A stretch of 64,000 bases of DNA. Origin: Thermococcus nautili (GTDB lineage Archaea > Methanobacteriota_B > Thermococci > Thermococcales > Thermococcaceae). How positions within the stretch are numbered: position 1 is the stretch's first letter; each line of letters begins with the position of its first letter. Positions 51,112 to 60,941 of this stretch are shown piece by piece. The position numbers and the translations under genes were made by a program. Below the pieces are notes generated by a model. The model was not told where the DNA came from and did not search any database. It was given only the letters and a program-made list of their open reading frames with translations. The stretch is from assembly GCF_000585495.1 (NCBI RefSeq), contig NZ_CP007264.1, forward strand, positions 1,054,001 through 1,118,000. The letters are read 5' to 3'.

Positions 51112-51696
51112 ATGGAGTTCAACCTCATCATTACCGGAGTCGGCGGTCAGGGGGGTCTTACCCTTTCGAGAATCGTTGGAAACTCTGCTATGGTCGAGGG
51201 CTACAACGTTCGCATCGGCGAGACCCTCGGAATGAGCCAGCGCTACGGTAGCGTTCTCAGCTACCTCCGGTTCGGAGAGGAGGTCTATTCTCCCCTCATC
51301 GAGGAGGGCAAAGCCAACCTCATGCTCGCCCTTGAGCCGGCCGAGGCGTTAAGGAACGCGCGCTTTCTCGGAAAGGACAGCGTTGCCATAGTGAACGCCT
51401 ACCCCATTCACACGGCGACGACCCTCGTCGGGAAGGAGCGCTATCCGGAGCTCGATGAAATCGAAAAAGCCCTCGGAAGAATCTGCCCGGTTCACATGAT
51501 GAACTTCCAGCGTGAGGCAGACAGGATAAACCCGAGAACTTTGGGCGTCCTGATGCTCGGCTACGCCTACGGAAAGGGCCTGATACCCCTCAAGCGCGAG
51601 AGCCTTCTTGAGGGAATAAGGCTGACCCTCCGCGAGAAGCTCTGGGAGATGAACTTTAAAGCTTTTGAGCGCGGTGAGGAGCTGGCCAAAGCTTGA
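51112..51696 (+). CDS. Indolepyruvate oxidoreductase subunit beta-like protein (IorB/gamma domain)
   Basis: 194 residues. NLIITGVGGQGGLTLSRIVG is the signature of the gamma/IorB domain of 2-oxoacid:ferredoxin oxidoreductases, and the sequence continues as in IorB (GMSQRYGSVLSYLRFG). IorB works with the thiamin-diphosphate subunit IorA to oxidise arylpyruvates, but no iorA is adjacent, so this may be a paralogue with another partner. GGTG plus six bases supports the ATG at 51112. Confidence 0.8.
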   Translation: MEFNLIITGVGGQGGLTLSRIVGNSAMVEGYNVRIGETLGMSQRYGSVLSYLRFGEEVYSPLIEEGKANLMLALEPAEALRNARFLGKDSVAIVNAYPIHTATTLVGKERYPELDEIEKALGRICPVHMMNFQREADRINPRTLGVLMLGYAYGKGLIPLKRESLLEGIRLTLREKLWEMNFKAFERGEELAKA

Positions 51697-51722
51697 TTTC
51701 TGGTTTTTTCCGCCCGGTTTTC

Positions 51723-52892
51723 TCATTCTTCGTTGTGCTTTATGAAGAAGGCGTAGAACAGCCCAGTCGCGAGGGCGTAGAGGAGCGCGGTGGCGTAGAA
51801 AGGATAGGCCAATGAAACCGCGAAGAGGGTCCCGCCGAGTGAGTTGCCCACTCCGCGCATGAAGGTCGAGAAGGCCTGCCTTATGCCATTGGCTGTTGCT
51901 TTTTCCTCAGTCCTGAAAAAGCCCATCATGAAGGAGTCGTTTATTGGCCAGATGATGTTCATGAGTATGGCCCTGAGGACGTAGACCGCCCCCGCGAGTG
52001 CAAACGTCTCTATCGAGGGAAACACAGCGAAGAGGAAGGTGGCGAGTCCTTGAAATGACGTTATGACCTTTACTGGGCCCCATTTCCTAACGAGTTCTGG
52101 TAATCCAAAGGAGCCGAGACCCATCGCCAGTTGCTGGAAGAAGAAAATCCAGCTTATCGCTTGGAGCGTTTCCCCAAACTTGAGCTTGAAGTAGATGCTC
52201 ATGAATGGTATAGTTATCCCCGCGCCGAGGCCTATGAGCGCGCTCGGGAGCGAGAACTTGAGGATTTTGAGGACTAAGCTTCTCTCCCACTTTATCCTCT
52301 TCTCCCTGACCTCAACGTCCCCCACGAGGAGCAGAGCCGGAACGACGAAGACGAACTGGAGTATCGAGAGTGAGAAGGTTATCCTGTAGGCTGTCTCCTC
52401 CGCCAGCGACAGCCCCATGAGGTAGCCCGGCAGAAAGCCAGCCAAGAGAACGCCGAGGGAGTTGAAGAGCGTTCCCAGTCCAAAGCTCTTGGAAAACGCC
52501 TCGTGCCTCCTTTCATCGGGCACCAGCTCGCTCAGGTAGGCGTTGTAGTTCGGCTGTCTCAGCCCCATGTTGATTCCCACCAGGACGAAGCCGAGGAAGA
52601 GGACCGTTGCGTTCAAAGCGAGCACCTGGAGGAGCCTTCCGATGAGTCCGATGAGTGCGCTCAGGAACAGGGTCTTTCGGTAGCCGAGGCGGAGCGAAAG
52701 GTAGCCCGCCAGAAGAAAGAAGAGGCCACCGACTATCGTCTGGGCTGAGAAAAATGCTCCCATAGCCTTCATGTCGTAGCCGAGGGCCTTGAGGTAGAAG
52801 GGCATTATGAAGAACGAGAACCAGAGGAAAGTTTGACCTAAGGCGTTGGCCGTAATGAGTATCTTCGCGTCCCTGCCGTACTCCGAGAGCAT
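51723..52892 (-). CDS. MFS transporter
   Basis: 389 residues with about 12 membrane helices in two halves. The loop GYLSLRLGYRKTLFL after helix 2 is the MFS motif A in variant form, and the long central loop (EVREKRIKWERSLVLK) splits the halves. The substrate is not predictable; it could export a drug-like compound or take up a nutrient. It converges with iorB; the 26 bases between hold T-rich sequence on both strands. Confidence 0.85.
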   Translation of the reverse strand: MLSEYGRDAKILITANALGQTFLWFSFFIMPFYLKALGYDMKAMGAFFSAQTIVGGLFFLLAGYLSLRLGYRKTLFLSALIGLIGRLLQVLALNATVLFLGFVLVGINMGLRQPNYNAYLSELVPDERRHEAFSKSFGLGTLFNSLGVLLAGFLPGYLMGLSLAEETAYRITFSLSILQFVFVVPALLLVGDVEVREKRIKWERSLVLKILKFSLPSALIGLGAGITIPFMSIYFKLKFGETLQAISWIFFFQQLAMGLGSFGLPELVRKWGPVKVITSFQGLATFLFAVFPSIETFALAGAVYVLRAILMNIIWPINDSFMMGFFRTEEKATANGIRQAFSTFMRGVGNSLGGTLFAVSLAYPFYATALLYALATGLFYAFFIKHNEE

Positions 52893-52975
52893 GATGAAAC
52901 GTCCCTCATAGCGTTTATAAGTCTATCGAAGTGAAGCCTTTAACGCCTACCACTATATAGCGTTCGGTGCTGGCT

Positions 52976-53887
52976 ATGGAGTTCAGGAAGATACAGTTTA
53001 CAGGGCGGAGCTCATACATAATTTCTCTTCCAAAGAAGTGGGTCAAGGAGCACAACCTCAAGCAGGGCGACACAATACCGCTGACTATAAACCCCGACGG
53101 CAGTATAACCATCTTCCCCAGCGAGCCCAGAGATGTGAGCGAGAAGAAGATACTGCGCCTCTCCAAGGAGTTCTCGCCGGACATGGCCATAAGGCTCGTG
53201 ATTTCCGCCTACATTCAGGGCTACGACGTCCTTGAGATTCACTTCACGGAGGAGATGCCCATCTACAAGGTCAAGATAAGGAAGGTTCTCCAGAGCCTCC
53301 CTGGCGTTGAGATAATCCTCGACGAGCCCAGCAGGATAGTGGCGAAGAGCCTCCTCGACGAGGACGAGGTGAACCTCGTTGAGCTCCTCAGGCGGATTCG
53401 CTCCCTCGTGGTCTCGATGCTTGGCGACCTCGAACTGCTCATTCAGGGCGAGGACGGCGAGATAAGGCGCGACATAAACGACCTTGAAAACGAGCTTGAC
53501 CGCTTTTACTTCCTCATCGTCAGGACCGTTAACAGGCTTCTCAGCAAGCACACGGTTACAGAGGAGAGCGGAATCGTCAAGAGGACCTTTGACCTCATGG
53601 GAATCCTCTTCATAGCGAGGGAAATCGAGAGGATAGGCGACCACATCATCAGGATAGCCGAGAACCCCGGCGAGGTTGACGTGCCCTACCTGAGGGAGAA
53701 GTTTGAAGCGATGGTGGCCCAGATAGAGAAGCGCGACCTCAAGGCGATAGACAAGCTCATGCTCGAACTCCGCGCCACGATTAAGGCAACCGACTACAGG
53801 CAGTCCATAGCCAAGGAGAGCTTCCGGAGAATCCTCGAGTACATCGAGAACATCGGCGAGACGATAATCAACATGGCCCTCAGCTGA
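52976..53887 (+). CDS. PhoU-type phosphate regulator with AbrB domain
   Basis: 303 residues. The N terminus is an AbrB/SpoVT-like DNA-binding domain (RKIQFTGRSSYIISLPKKWV, KQGDTIPLTINPDGSITIFP). From about residue 115 two helical PhoU repeats follow (FDLMGILFIAREIERIGDHI; SIAKESFRRILEYIENIGE), with acidic metal-cluster residues. Such fusions are archaeal regulators of phosphate uptake. No pst or phosphate transporter gene is adjacent. GGTG plus six bases precedes the ATG at 52976. Confidence 0.88.
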   Translation: MEFRKIQFTGRSSYIISLPKKWVKEHNLKQGDTIPLTINPDGSITIFPSEPRDVSEKKILRLSKEFSPDMAIRLVISAYIQGYDVLEIHFTEEMPIYKVKIRKVLQSLPGVEIILDEPSRIVAKSLLDEDEVNLVELLRRIRSLVVSMLGDLELLIQGEDGEIRRDINDLENELDRFYFLIVRTVNRLLSKHTVTEESGIVKRTFDLMGILFIAREIERIGDHIIRIAENPGEVDVPYLREKFEAMVAQIEKRDLKAIDKLMLELRATIKATDYRQSIAKESFRRILEYIENIGETIINMALS

Positions 53888-53946
53888 TTTCTTCTCGTTT
53901 CCACAACCCTTTTAACCCTTCGAGGGAACTTTTTTCGGTGGTTTTC

Positions 53947-54867
53947 ATGGCCGCGATAATAGTTCACGGGGGAGCGGGCACGATAAGGAAGGAGGAGAGG
54001 ATTCCAAAGGTCATCGAGGGCGTTAGGGAGGCTGTTTTAGCGGGCTGGCGCGAGCTGAAGAGGGGTTCCGCTCTCGATGCGGTTGAAGAGGCCGTTAAAG
54101 CCCTTGAGGACAACCCGATTTTTAACGCCGGAACCGGGAGCGTTTTAACCCTAGACGGCAGGGTCGAGATGGATGCCGCCATAATGCGCGGGAAGACCCT
54201 TGAAGCGGGAGCCGTTGCCGGAATCTGGGGCGTCAAGAACCCGATAAGCGTCGCGAGGAAGGTCATGGAGAAGACCGACCACGTTCTTTTAATCGGTGAA
54301 GGCGCCGTGAAGTTCGCTCGCCTTCTCGGCTTCGAGGAGTACGACCCGGTAACGGAGGAGAGGCTCAAGCAGTGGGAAGAGCTGAGGAAGAAACTTATTG
54401 AAAAGGGCGAAACGAGGCACTGGAAGAAGCTCAACGAGCTCATCAAGGAGTACCCCGAGGTTCTAAGGAGCACCGTTGGAGCGGTTGCCTTCGACGGTGA
54501 GGAGGTCGTTGCCGGAACGTCAACCGGTGGGGTCTTCCTCAAGATGTTCGGTCGCGTTGGCGACACGCCTATAATCGGTGGCGGAACCTACGCCAACGAA
54601 GTGGCTGGAGCTTCCTGCACCGGCCTCGGCGAGGTTGCCATAAAGCTCGCCCTCGCTAAAAGCGCCACCGACCTCGTCAGGCTCGGCCTCGACGCCCAGT
54701 CGGCGAGCGAAGCCGCGATAAGCCTCGCCACGAAGTACTTTGGCAGAGACACCATGGGCATAATCATGGTTGACGCAAGGGGCAACGTGGGCTTCGCCAA
54801 GAACACCAAGCACATGAGCTACGCCTTCATGAAGGACGGCATGGACGAGCCGGAGGCTGGTGTTTAG
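53947..54867 (+). CDS. Plant-type L-asparaginase / isoaspartyl peptidase (Ntn hydrolase)
   Basis: A 306-residue Ntn hydrolase. AAIIVHGGAGTI opens the family, NAGTGSVLTLDGRVEMDA and GIWGVKNPIS follow, and the autocleavage site is before T176 in RSTVGAVAFDG, yielding alpha and beta chains. Glycine normally precedes the threonine; here it is Ser-Thr. Substrate loops GRVGDTPIIGGGTYA and ASCTGLGE are intact. It hydrolyses asparagine or isoaspartyl dipeptides; Thermococcus homologues are active asparaginases. GGTG plus six bases precedes the ATG. Confidence 0.92.
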   Translation: MAAIIVHGGAGTIRKEERIPKVIEGVREAVLAGWRELKRGSALDAVEEAVKALEDNPIFNAGTGSVLTLDGRVEMDAAIMRGKTLEAGAVAGIWGVKNPISVARKVMEKTDHVLLIGEGAVKFARLLGFEEYDPVTEERLKQWEELRKKLIEKGETRHWKKLNELIKEYPEVLRSTVGAVAFDGEEVVAGTSTGGVFLKMFGRVGDTPIIGGGTYANEVAGASCTGLGEVAIKLALAKSATDLVRLGLDAQSASEAAISLATKYFGRDTMGIIMVDARGNVGFAKNTKHMSYAFMKDGMDEPEAGV

Positions 54868-56036
54868 TGGCCTCGATGAGGAACGTCTGGCTCCTCAACA
54901 TCTCGACCTTCTTTTTCTTCCTCGGGATAAGCGTCGTTACCCCTGTCGTTTCCCCGTTCCTCGTCAGCCTTCACGCCGAGCCCTTTCTCGTCGGCCTCGT
55001 CGCCGGCGTCACTTCTTTCCTCGCCCTCGTCTCCAAGCCCATAGGAGGTGCAGTCGGCGACAGAGGTTATCGCTTCCACGCCCTCGTCGGCGGGAACCTG
55101 CTCGGCCTTCTCGCTGGAGTTCTCTACGTGGTCTCGGCAATAAGTGCCAACGTTTACCTCTTCGCCTTCGCAAGGGCCATTCACGGCTTCTCGATGGGCC
55201 TCTTCTTTCCTTCAAGCCTCTCAACGGCCGTTGATTTAGCCCCAGAGGGAAGGGTTGGCGAGACCCTCGGCTGGCGTGGCATGATGTTCTCCCTCGGCAA
55301 CATAATCGGGCCGGCCATAGGTGGCTACGCCTCCGACGTAATAGGCTTCGCCGGAGCTTTCGCTCTCACCGCTCTCTTCTCAGGAGTTGGAGCACTCTTC
55401 GCGCTCACAGCTTGGCGCGAGGCAGGTGAAGTCGTCAAGCCGAGGGAGCACGAGAAGGCCAACTACCGCGAGCTGTTAAGGGTAACCTTCGTTTCCGCCT
55501 CGCTGACGCTCTTCATGTTCTCCGTTAGTTACGCGGGGGTTACCACCTATCTACCGGCCCTTTACAAGTCCCTCTCCCTGCCCCAGAGCCTCTTCGGCTA
55601 CTACATGATGGTCATCGGAATATTCTCCCTCATGACGCGCGTTGTTGGCGGTAAGAGCGCCGACAGGCGCGGGCCTCTTCCAGTGATAACCCTCGGCCTC
55701 ACCCTGCTCCTCCTCGGCTACGTCCTGCTCAACCTTTACACCCTCCCGCCCCGCTCCTACGTCAGCGCCGCCTTAATCGGGGCCGGCTTTGGCTTGGCGG
55801 TTCCCGCGATGCAACTGATGGCCCTCGGCAACCTTCCGAGGAGAATCAGGACGATGGGTTCGGGAATCTACACGATGTTCTTCGACCTCGGAACGCTCGC
55901 CGGTCAGGTCAGCCTCGGCTACGTCGCCCAGCTCTACGGTTACGCCGGCGTCTTCCCGCTCCTCCCGCTCATCCTGGGGGTCGGGTTTATAACCCTCTAC
56001 GCGCCCGTCATCTGGGGGAAGGTCAATGCTCGTTAG
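54867..56036 (+). CDS. MFS transporter
   Basis: 389 residues, 12 helices. The motif A loop SKPIGGAVGDRGYRFHALVG lies between helices 2 and 3, and the second copy, KSADRRGPLPVIT, in the second half. The GTG start at 54867 overlaps the asparaginase stop, with GGAGGCTGGTG upstream, so the transporter is coupled to asparaginase and could move an amino acid or peptide. It also overlaps the radical SAM gene by 11 bases. Confidence 0.85.
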   Translation: MASMRNVWLLNISTFFFFLGISVVTPVVSPFLVSLHAEPFLVGLVAGVTSFLALVSKPIGGAVGDRGYRFHALVGGNLLGLLAGVLYVVSAISANVYLFAFARAIHGFSMGLFFPSSLSTAVDLAPEGRVGETLGWRGMMFSLGNIIGPAIGGYASDVIGFAGAFALTALFSGVGALFALTAWREAGEVVKPREHEKANYRELLRVTFVSASLTLFMFSVSYAGVTTYLPALYKSLSLPQSLFGYYMMVIGIFSLMTRVVGGKSADRRGPLPVITLGLTLLLLGYVLLNLYTLPPRSYVSAALIGAGFGLAVPAMQLMALGNLPRRIRTMGSGIYTMFFDLGTLAGQVSLGYVAQLYGYAGVFPLLPLILGVGFITLYAPVIWGKVNAR

Positions 56037-56964
56037 GGTCTCCTACGGAACGGCGATAGCGATGGGCCTAATCAGGGCGAAGCTCCTGGCCAAGCCGACG
56101 ACCGCGTATCTGATGACCTACTGGCCCGGCAAGTGCGCCAACGACTGTGCCTTCTGCGCCCAGGCGCGCTCCAGCAGGGCAAACCTCGACAGGCTCTCCC
56201 GCGTCATCTGGCCGGCCTTTGAGCTCGAAAAAGTCGTTCAAGCTCTTCCCAACGGCCGTTTCGGGAGGATATGCCTCCAGACGATAGACTACCCCGGAAT
56301 GCTCGACGACGTTCTGGCACTTCTGAGGGCGTTCAAGCCCCTCGGCTTGCCGGTCTCGGTCTCGATAACGCCCGTTTCGAGGGAAACGCTTGAGGAGTTC
56401 AAAGGGCTCGGCGTCGATTACGTTGGAGTTGGCCTTGACGTTGCGAGCGAGAGGCTCTTTAGCGAGATAAAACCCGACTTTGAGTGGGATGAGATGTGGG
56501 ACTTTGCGGAGAGGGTAGTTGACGTCCTCGGTCATGGAAAAGCTCTGATTCACGTCATAGTCGGCCTCGGCGAAACCGACAGGGAGCTGGTAGAGGTCTT
56601 CAAGAGGGCCTACGCTATTGGGGCTGATGTTTCACTCTTCGCATTCACCCCCCTGAAGGGAACGGGGCTTGAGAACCTTGAACCGCCGAGTATCGAGCGC
56701 TACAGGAAGGTCCAGCTGGCGAGGTGGCTCGTTGAGAAGGGCCTGGGCGACAGGATAATCTTCGACGGGGACTCGATAGGGGGCTTTGATTTAGCTGACA
56801 TCGAGGTTTCGCCGGCGGTTTTCGCAACGCACGGCTGTCCTGCCTGCAACAGGCCCTACTACAACGAGAGGCCAAAGAAAGAGCCCTACAACTTCCCATT
56901 TCTGCCGGAAAAAGAGTACGTAAGGGAGTTCCTCACTCGATTAGGCTCTCGAAGACCTCGTTGA
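56026..56964 (+). CDS. Radical SAM protein, probable lipoyl synthase component
   Basis: 312 residues. The radical SAM cluster is C37-AND-C41-AF-C44, followed by a BioB-like barrel (FGRICLQTIDYPGMLDDVL, VIVGLGETDRELVEVF) and a C-terminal THGCPACNRPYYNERP cluster that could hold a second iron-sulfur centre. Thermococcus lipoyl synthase is made of two BioB-like proteins, and from memory one of them (TK2248) lies near the asparaginase TK2246 in T. kodakarensis, as here. The partner is not in the window. Biotin-synthase-like alternatives are less likely. Confidence 0.78.
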   Translation: MLVRVSYGTAIAMGLIRAKLLAKPTTAYLMTYWPGKCANDCAFCAQARSSRANLDRLSRVIWPAFELEKVVQALPNGRFGRICLQTIDYPGMLDDVLALLRAFKPLGLPVSVSITPVSRETLEEFKGLGVDYVGVGLDVASERLFSEIKPDFEWDEMWDFAERVVDVLGHGKALIHVIVGLGETDRELVEVFKRAYAIGADVSLFAFTPLKGTGLENLEPPSIERYRKVQLARWLVEKGLGDRIIFDGDSIGGFDLADIEVSPAVFATHGCPACNRPYYNERPKKEPYNFPFLPEKEYVREFLTRLGSRRPR

Positions 56965-57424
56965 ACTCGGGCAGGATGAACTTCTCCCTCACCCTTTCTC
57001 CCCTCGCGAGCTTCACGAGGGCGAGCGTAAAGCGGTGTAGCTCCTCGTCCTCCTCGATGAGCCTGAGCGTCGCGTCCATGTTCTCGGCCAGCTCCCCCAG
57101 GCGGTTCTCCTTCTTGATTATCGCGAGTATGTCTCCTAACCTCTTCACGCCGAGCCTGTAGTGGTCTTCGCTCGGTGCCCTCAGGATGGCCCGCAGGGCG
57201 CACTTGACCGCTCCCCGGTAGTTGTCCTCCTGGAGGAATATGTCTGCCAGGCGGAAGCAGGCCTCGAAGTAGAACTCCGGCTCAACGTCGAGGCTCTCGT
57301 GAAGTATCTCGTCGAGCTTTTTCTTCGCGGTTTCGAGGTCCTTCCTGTTCTCGGCCTCGATTGCCTCGCGGAAGAGCTTAACAATCCTCTCGCGCCTGTT
57401 AAGGGGTTCGTACTTAATCGTCAT
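56933..57424 (-). CDS. TPR-like helical repeat protein
   Basis: 163 residues of alternating helices: [52 protein letters not shown] and AVKCALRAILRAPSEDHYRL. The pattern resembles two or three tetratricopeptide units, suggesting protein binding. It begins inside the last codons of rio2 (11-base overlap, RBS GGAGGGGT), so it may assist the kinase in ribosome assembly; this is inference. Its 3' end overlaps the converging radical SAM gene by 32 bases. Confidence 0.7.
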   Translation of the reverse strand: MTIKYEPLNRRERIVKLFREAIEAENRKDLETAKKKLDEILHESLDVEPEFYFEACFRLADIFLQEDNYRGAVKCALRAILRAPSEDHYRLGVKRLGDILAIIKKENRLGELAENMDATLRLIEEDEELHRFTLALVKLARGERVREKFILPEFNEVFESLIE

Positions 57425-58346
57425 ACCCCTCCCCCCTGCTCTCGTGCCAGGCCCTCTCGAAGGCCGGCCAGATTTCATCAAAGCTCCTCTCAACCCGCCA
57501 CCTCCGCTTGAAGGCGTTGATTATGACCGCTAAATCCCTCTTCAACAGCTCGTAGCTCTCCGGATGGGCGGTGGTCAGGTGCTGGGCCCAGTCTATTATC
57601 AAGATGTCGTCGCCCGTTAAAACGACGTTGAACTCACTTAAATCCGAGTGGACTATACCAAAGCGCACTATCTTGAGGTACTCCTCGAGGATTCTGTCAA
57701 GGACGTTCTCTGCCTCTTCCCTCGTCAGCTCGTCGTCCCTCAGCTCCGCCAGCTCGGTTCCCTCAACGAACTCCATGACGAGGACGTGCCTGTTCCAGGC
57801 TATCGGCTTAGGAACCCTCGCAATCGGACTGAGCAGAACCAGAGCGTCGTATTCCTTCTTCGCGATGAGCCTTGAGACGTAGAGCCAGCTCGTGTGGTGC
57901 TTATCGGCGAAGACGTGGGAGTGGTAGGTAGCCCTCCGCGAAGCCGTTCTGCCCCCTATCCTGTTGAACTTAACGGCAACTTTCTCGCCGGCTGGCGTTA
58001 TTCCGACGTAAACGTCCGCGTCCTTTCCAACGCCAATCTGCGTCGTGCTTATCGCCTCTACGACGCCTTTCCTCGCGAGGGCCCTTATGGCTAAAACGTC
58101 GTAGCCGTGTATCGTGAGCTGGTAGCCGATGTAGCCTATGTCGCTCCTCCGCCTGACGAGGGACATGTCATCGAGCTTGCCGAGCCTGAACGATGCGGTC
58201 TCAACGTCCACCCTGGCGAAGCGCGCTATGTCCTCTAACGGCACCCACTTGTGGTGCCTCATGTTGAGCTCTACTCCCCTGAGGATTCTGAAGTCCAGGT
58301 CGCGGAGGCTCGGATAAGCCTCGAGCGCCAACAGCTTGCTGACCAT
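57414..58346 (-). CDS. rio2: RIO2-type serine/threonine kinase
   Basis: 310 residues. An N-terminal winged helix (RHHKWVPLEDIARFARVDVE) is followed by the RIO kinase core. IGVGKDADVYVGITPAGEKVAVKF is the nucleotide loop with lysine, MEFVEGTEL the hinge, HSDLSEFNVVL the catalytic loop and ILIIDWAQ the metal-binding DFG equivalent. RIO2 acts in late small-subunit ribosome maturation. The gene is followed by the overlapping TPR-like gene. Confidence 0.93.
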   Translation of the reverse strand: MVSKLLALEAYPSLRDLDFRILRGVELNMRHHKWVPLEDIARFARVDVETASFRLGKLDDMSLVRRRSDIGYIGYQLTIHGYDVLAIRALARKGVVEAISTTQIGVGKDADVYVGITPAGEKVAVKFNRIGGRTASRRATYHSHVFADKHHTSWLYVSRLIAKKEYDALVLLSPIARVPKPIAWNRHVLVMEFVEGTELAELRDDELTREEAENVLDRILEEYLKIVRFGIVHSDLSEFNVVLTGDDILIIDWAQHLTTAHPESYELLKRDLAVIINAFKRRWRVERSFDEIWPAFERAWHESRGEGYDD

Positions 58347-58412
58347 TCGCTCTCTCCTCCCCCGTTACTACCGCTCGGATTCTTATAAACTTTCGTCGGC
58401 CACCTTTGTCCA

Positions 58413-58447
58413 ACAAACTTTTAAGCGCTCAATTCCTCATCGAAACA
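58413..58447 (+). promoter_or_regulatory. Leaderless promoter of the MFS gene
   Basis: AAACTTTTAAGC (58415-58426) is a good archaeal TATA/BRE element centred about 25 bases before the ATG at 58447, and no ribosome-binding sequence precedes this start. Transcription would begin at or very near the first codon. Confidence 0.5.
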
Positions 58448-59562
58448 TGCTCGTTCCGCTTATCCTGATAACCCTCGGCTGGATATTCAACTACGCCCAC
58501 AGGATGGCCGTTTCCCCGCTCCTTCCAATGATAAAGGCAGAGTTCCATCTGAGCAACGCCCAGGCGGGACTTCTAATGACTGCCCTGCTCCTCCCCTACG
58601 CTCTCATTCAGGTTCCAGCAGGCTACCTCGGCGACCGCTTCGGGAGGAAGAGGCTCCTCGCTTTGAGCATATTCGGGTACTCAATCTCCTCCGCGATGCT
58701 CTTCTTCGCTTCCCAGTACTGGGAAGTCCTGGCCTTTAGAGCGCTCTACGGCTTTTTCTCTGGCCTCTACTACGCCCCCGCAACGGCTTTGATAGCCGAA
58801 ACCTATGGAACGAGAAAGGGCTCCGCCCTCGGCGTCTTCATGCTCGGCCCGCCCGTCGGTTCCGGAATAGTTCCGCTCCTCGTCGTGTCTGTGGCTTTGA
58901 ACCTCGGCTGGCGCTACGCCTTCCCGATTCTGGCCGTTATGAGCCTAACCGTTGGAGTCCTGCTCGTAATCTCCCTCAGGACCCTTGAGGAAAGAAGCGG
59001 TAAGGCGAGGCTCTCAATCGAGGTCGGCTCGGTGAACTTAGCGATTGCGAACTTCCTCGCCCTGATGGCCTTCTTCGGCGTTCTAACATTCCTCGTTGCC
59101 TTCCTGACCTCAACGGGGATGGGCGTTGAAAAGGCTTCTTACCTCTTCTCCCTCCTCTCGCTGGTCGGCATCGCGGGTTCCCTCACCGGAGGAGTCCTCT
59201 ACGACAGGCTCGGAAGGAAGGCCCTTGAACTCGCCTTCCTCTCAAACGCGCTCCTAATCGTTCTCCTCGTCTTGAAGCCAGGCTTCCTCTCTGCCCTCGT
59301 CCTCGGCCTGACCTTCTACTCGGTCGGCCCGATGGTTACGGCTTTCACCGCCGAAACTGCAGGAAAGGACAACCTTGGACCGGTTATGGGCTTCGTTAAC
59401 ATGGTGGGCTTCTTCGGGGCAACGGTCGGACCGTACTTCACGGGCTGGCTTATAGACAGGCTTGGCTACAGGGAGGCCTTCTTCGCCATAGCGGTTCTCT
59501 ACGCCCTGGCGTGGAGTGTAATAAAGGGAACGAAGAGGGCAGAAAAGGTCAGCCGTACATGA
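58447..59562 (+). CDS. MFS transporter
   Basis: 371 residues with about 11-12 helices; motif A is [15 protein letters not shown] between helices 2 and 3, repeated as [15 protein letters not shown]. Similar to archaeal MFS carriers for organic anions or sugars, but substrate unknown. I start at the ATG at 58447 ([18 protein letters not shown]), because the upstream extension runs through the promoter and into the rio2 5' region. It converges with PAN, overlapping 14 bases. Confidence 0.84.
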   Translation: MLVPLILITLGWIFNYAHRMAVSPLLPMIKAEFHLSNAQAGLLMTALLLPYALIQVPAGYLGDRFGRKRLLALSIFGYSISSAMLFFASQYWEVLAFRALYGFFSGLYYAPATALIAETYGTRKGSALGVFMLGPPVGSGIVPLLVVSVALNLGWRYAFPILAVMSLTVGVLLVISLRTLEERSGKARLSIEVGSVNLAIANFLALMAFFGVLTFLVAFLTSTGMGVEKASYLFSLLSLVGIAGSLTGGVLYDRLGRKALELAFLSNALLIVLLVLKPGFLSALVLGLTFYSVGPMVTAFTAETAGKDNLGPVMGFVNMVGFFGATVGPYFTGWLIDRLGYREAFFAIAVLYALAWSVIKGTKRAEKVSRT

Positions 59563-60739
59563 CCTCGTGCATCGCTATCGCCTGGGCGAGCCTCTTCTCA
59601 GCTCCAAGAACCTTCTCTACAGCCCTGAGGAAGTCGTCCTGTGTAACGTATTCGCGCCTGTCCCTGATGGCGAACATTCCAGCCTCGGTCGCTATGGCCT
59701 TCAAGTCCGCTCCGCTCGCGCCCTCGGTGAGTTCCGCTATGATGCGCAGGTCAACGTCCCTCAGGTTCATCTTCCTCGTGTGGACCTTGAGTATCTCGAG
59801 CCTTCCGCGGAAGTCCGGGAGCGGGACTTCAATCAGCCTGTCGAATCTTCCCGGCCTCAGCAGGGCTGGGTCGAGTATGTCGGGCCTGTTGGTTGCCGCT
59901 ATGACCTTGACGTTCCCGCGCGGGTCGAAGCCGTCCATCTCAGCGAGGAGTTGCATCAGGGTCCTGTTGACTTCCCTCTCGCCACCGGTCGTCTCGTCCA
60001 TTCTTTTAGCGCCTATGGCGTCAATCTCGTCGATAAAGATTATCGTTGGGGCCTTCTCCTTGGCGAGCTCGAAGAGCTCGTGGACCAGGCGAGCACCCTC
60101 TCCGATGAACTTCCTGACCAGTTCGCTTCCAACGACGCGAATGAAGGTTGCGTTGACCTCTCTCGCGAGGGCCTTCGCCATGAGGGTCTTTCCACAGCCA
60201 GGTGGCCCGTAGAGGAGGACTCCCTTCGGGGGCTCGATTCCAACCTTCTCGAAGAGCTCGGGGTGCTTGAGGGGGAGCTCTATGGCCTCGCGGAGCTCCT
60301 GCAACTGCTTGTCGAGACCGCCGATGTCCTTGTAGGTAACGTTGGGCCTCTCTATGACCTCGAAGCCGAGGACGCTCGGGTCCTTCTCCGTTGGAAGGAG
60401 CTCGACTATCGCCATCGTCCTCTGGTCCAGGGCGACCCTTGAGCCGGGTTTCAGCTTGTCCCTCTCTATCCAGGGGGCGATTCTGACGACGAAGCGTGGA
60501 CCGTTGTAGTTCTGGACTATGGCCCTCTCATCGTCGAGAACCTCGATGACGTTGCCCGCGAAGGCAGGGGGCTGGCGAAGCCTCGACATTTCCATTCTGA
60601 GCCTCGAAAGTTCCCTCTCAAGCCTCTCCTTATCGGCCTCGAGCGTCCTCACCTGGAGCTCGAGTTGCCTTATGCGTCTCTTCAAGAAGGTGATGTAATC
60701 ATCGTAACCTTCGTGAATGTTTGCATCCTCAATGCTCAT
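59549..60739 (-). CDS. pan: Proteasome-activating nucleotidase PAN
   Basis: A 396-residue AAA ATPase ring that unfolds proteins for the 20S proteasome. Residues about 15-55 form the N-terminal coiled coil ([20 protein letters not shown]); an OB domain follows. Walker A is GPPGCGKT (178-185), Walker [12 protein letters not shown], arginine fingers lie in RPGRFDR, and the C terminus ends MYG, an HbYX tail that opens the proteasome gate. It fits with psmB at 17597. Confidence 0.96.
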   Translation of the reverse strand: MSIEDANIHEGYDDYITFLKRRIRQLELQVRTLEADKERLERELSRLRMEMSRLRQPPAFAGNVIEVLDDERAIVQNYNGPRFVVRIAPWIERDKLKPGSRVALDQRTMAIVELLPTEKDPSVLGFEVIERPNVTYKDIGGLDKQLQELREAIELPLKHPELFEKVGIEPPKGVLLYGPPGCGKTLMAKALAREVNATFIRVVGSELVRKFIGEGARLVHELFELAKEKAPTIIFIDEIDAIGAKRMDETTGGEREVNRTLMQLLAEMDGFDPRGNVKVIAATNRPDILDPALLRPGRFDRLIEVPLPDFRGRLEILKVHTRKMNLRDVDLRIIAELTEGASGADLKAIATEAGMFAIRDRREYVTQDDFLRAVEKVLGAEKRLAQAIAMHEVMYG

Positions 60740-60941
60740 GCTCTCTCACCTCTCCACTGTGTCATTATCACCGGAGTCCTTTTTAACCTTGTTGGGTCGT
60801 CTGTTGTCTCTGCTGGTGTTACTTGATATTCAACATCCATTGCTGACTCTTTAGAGTTGTAACTGAATCGACGTTTGACATGCGAAATTCTTATTAACCT
60901 TGAGTTCCAATTCTTCCTGGTTGAAACCGGGGTGGGGTGGA

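Noticed and set aside
59567-60442. A 291-codon frame on the plus strand opposite PAN
   Set aside because: Antisense shadow of a strongly conserved AAA ATPase; no ribosome-binding site or known motif.
60815-60880. Box C/D-like RNA (two CTGA motifs in the spacer before cas6)
   Set aside because: No proper RTGATGA box C or C' at the right spacing could be found, so the motifs are probably chance.
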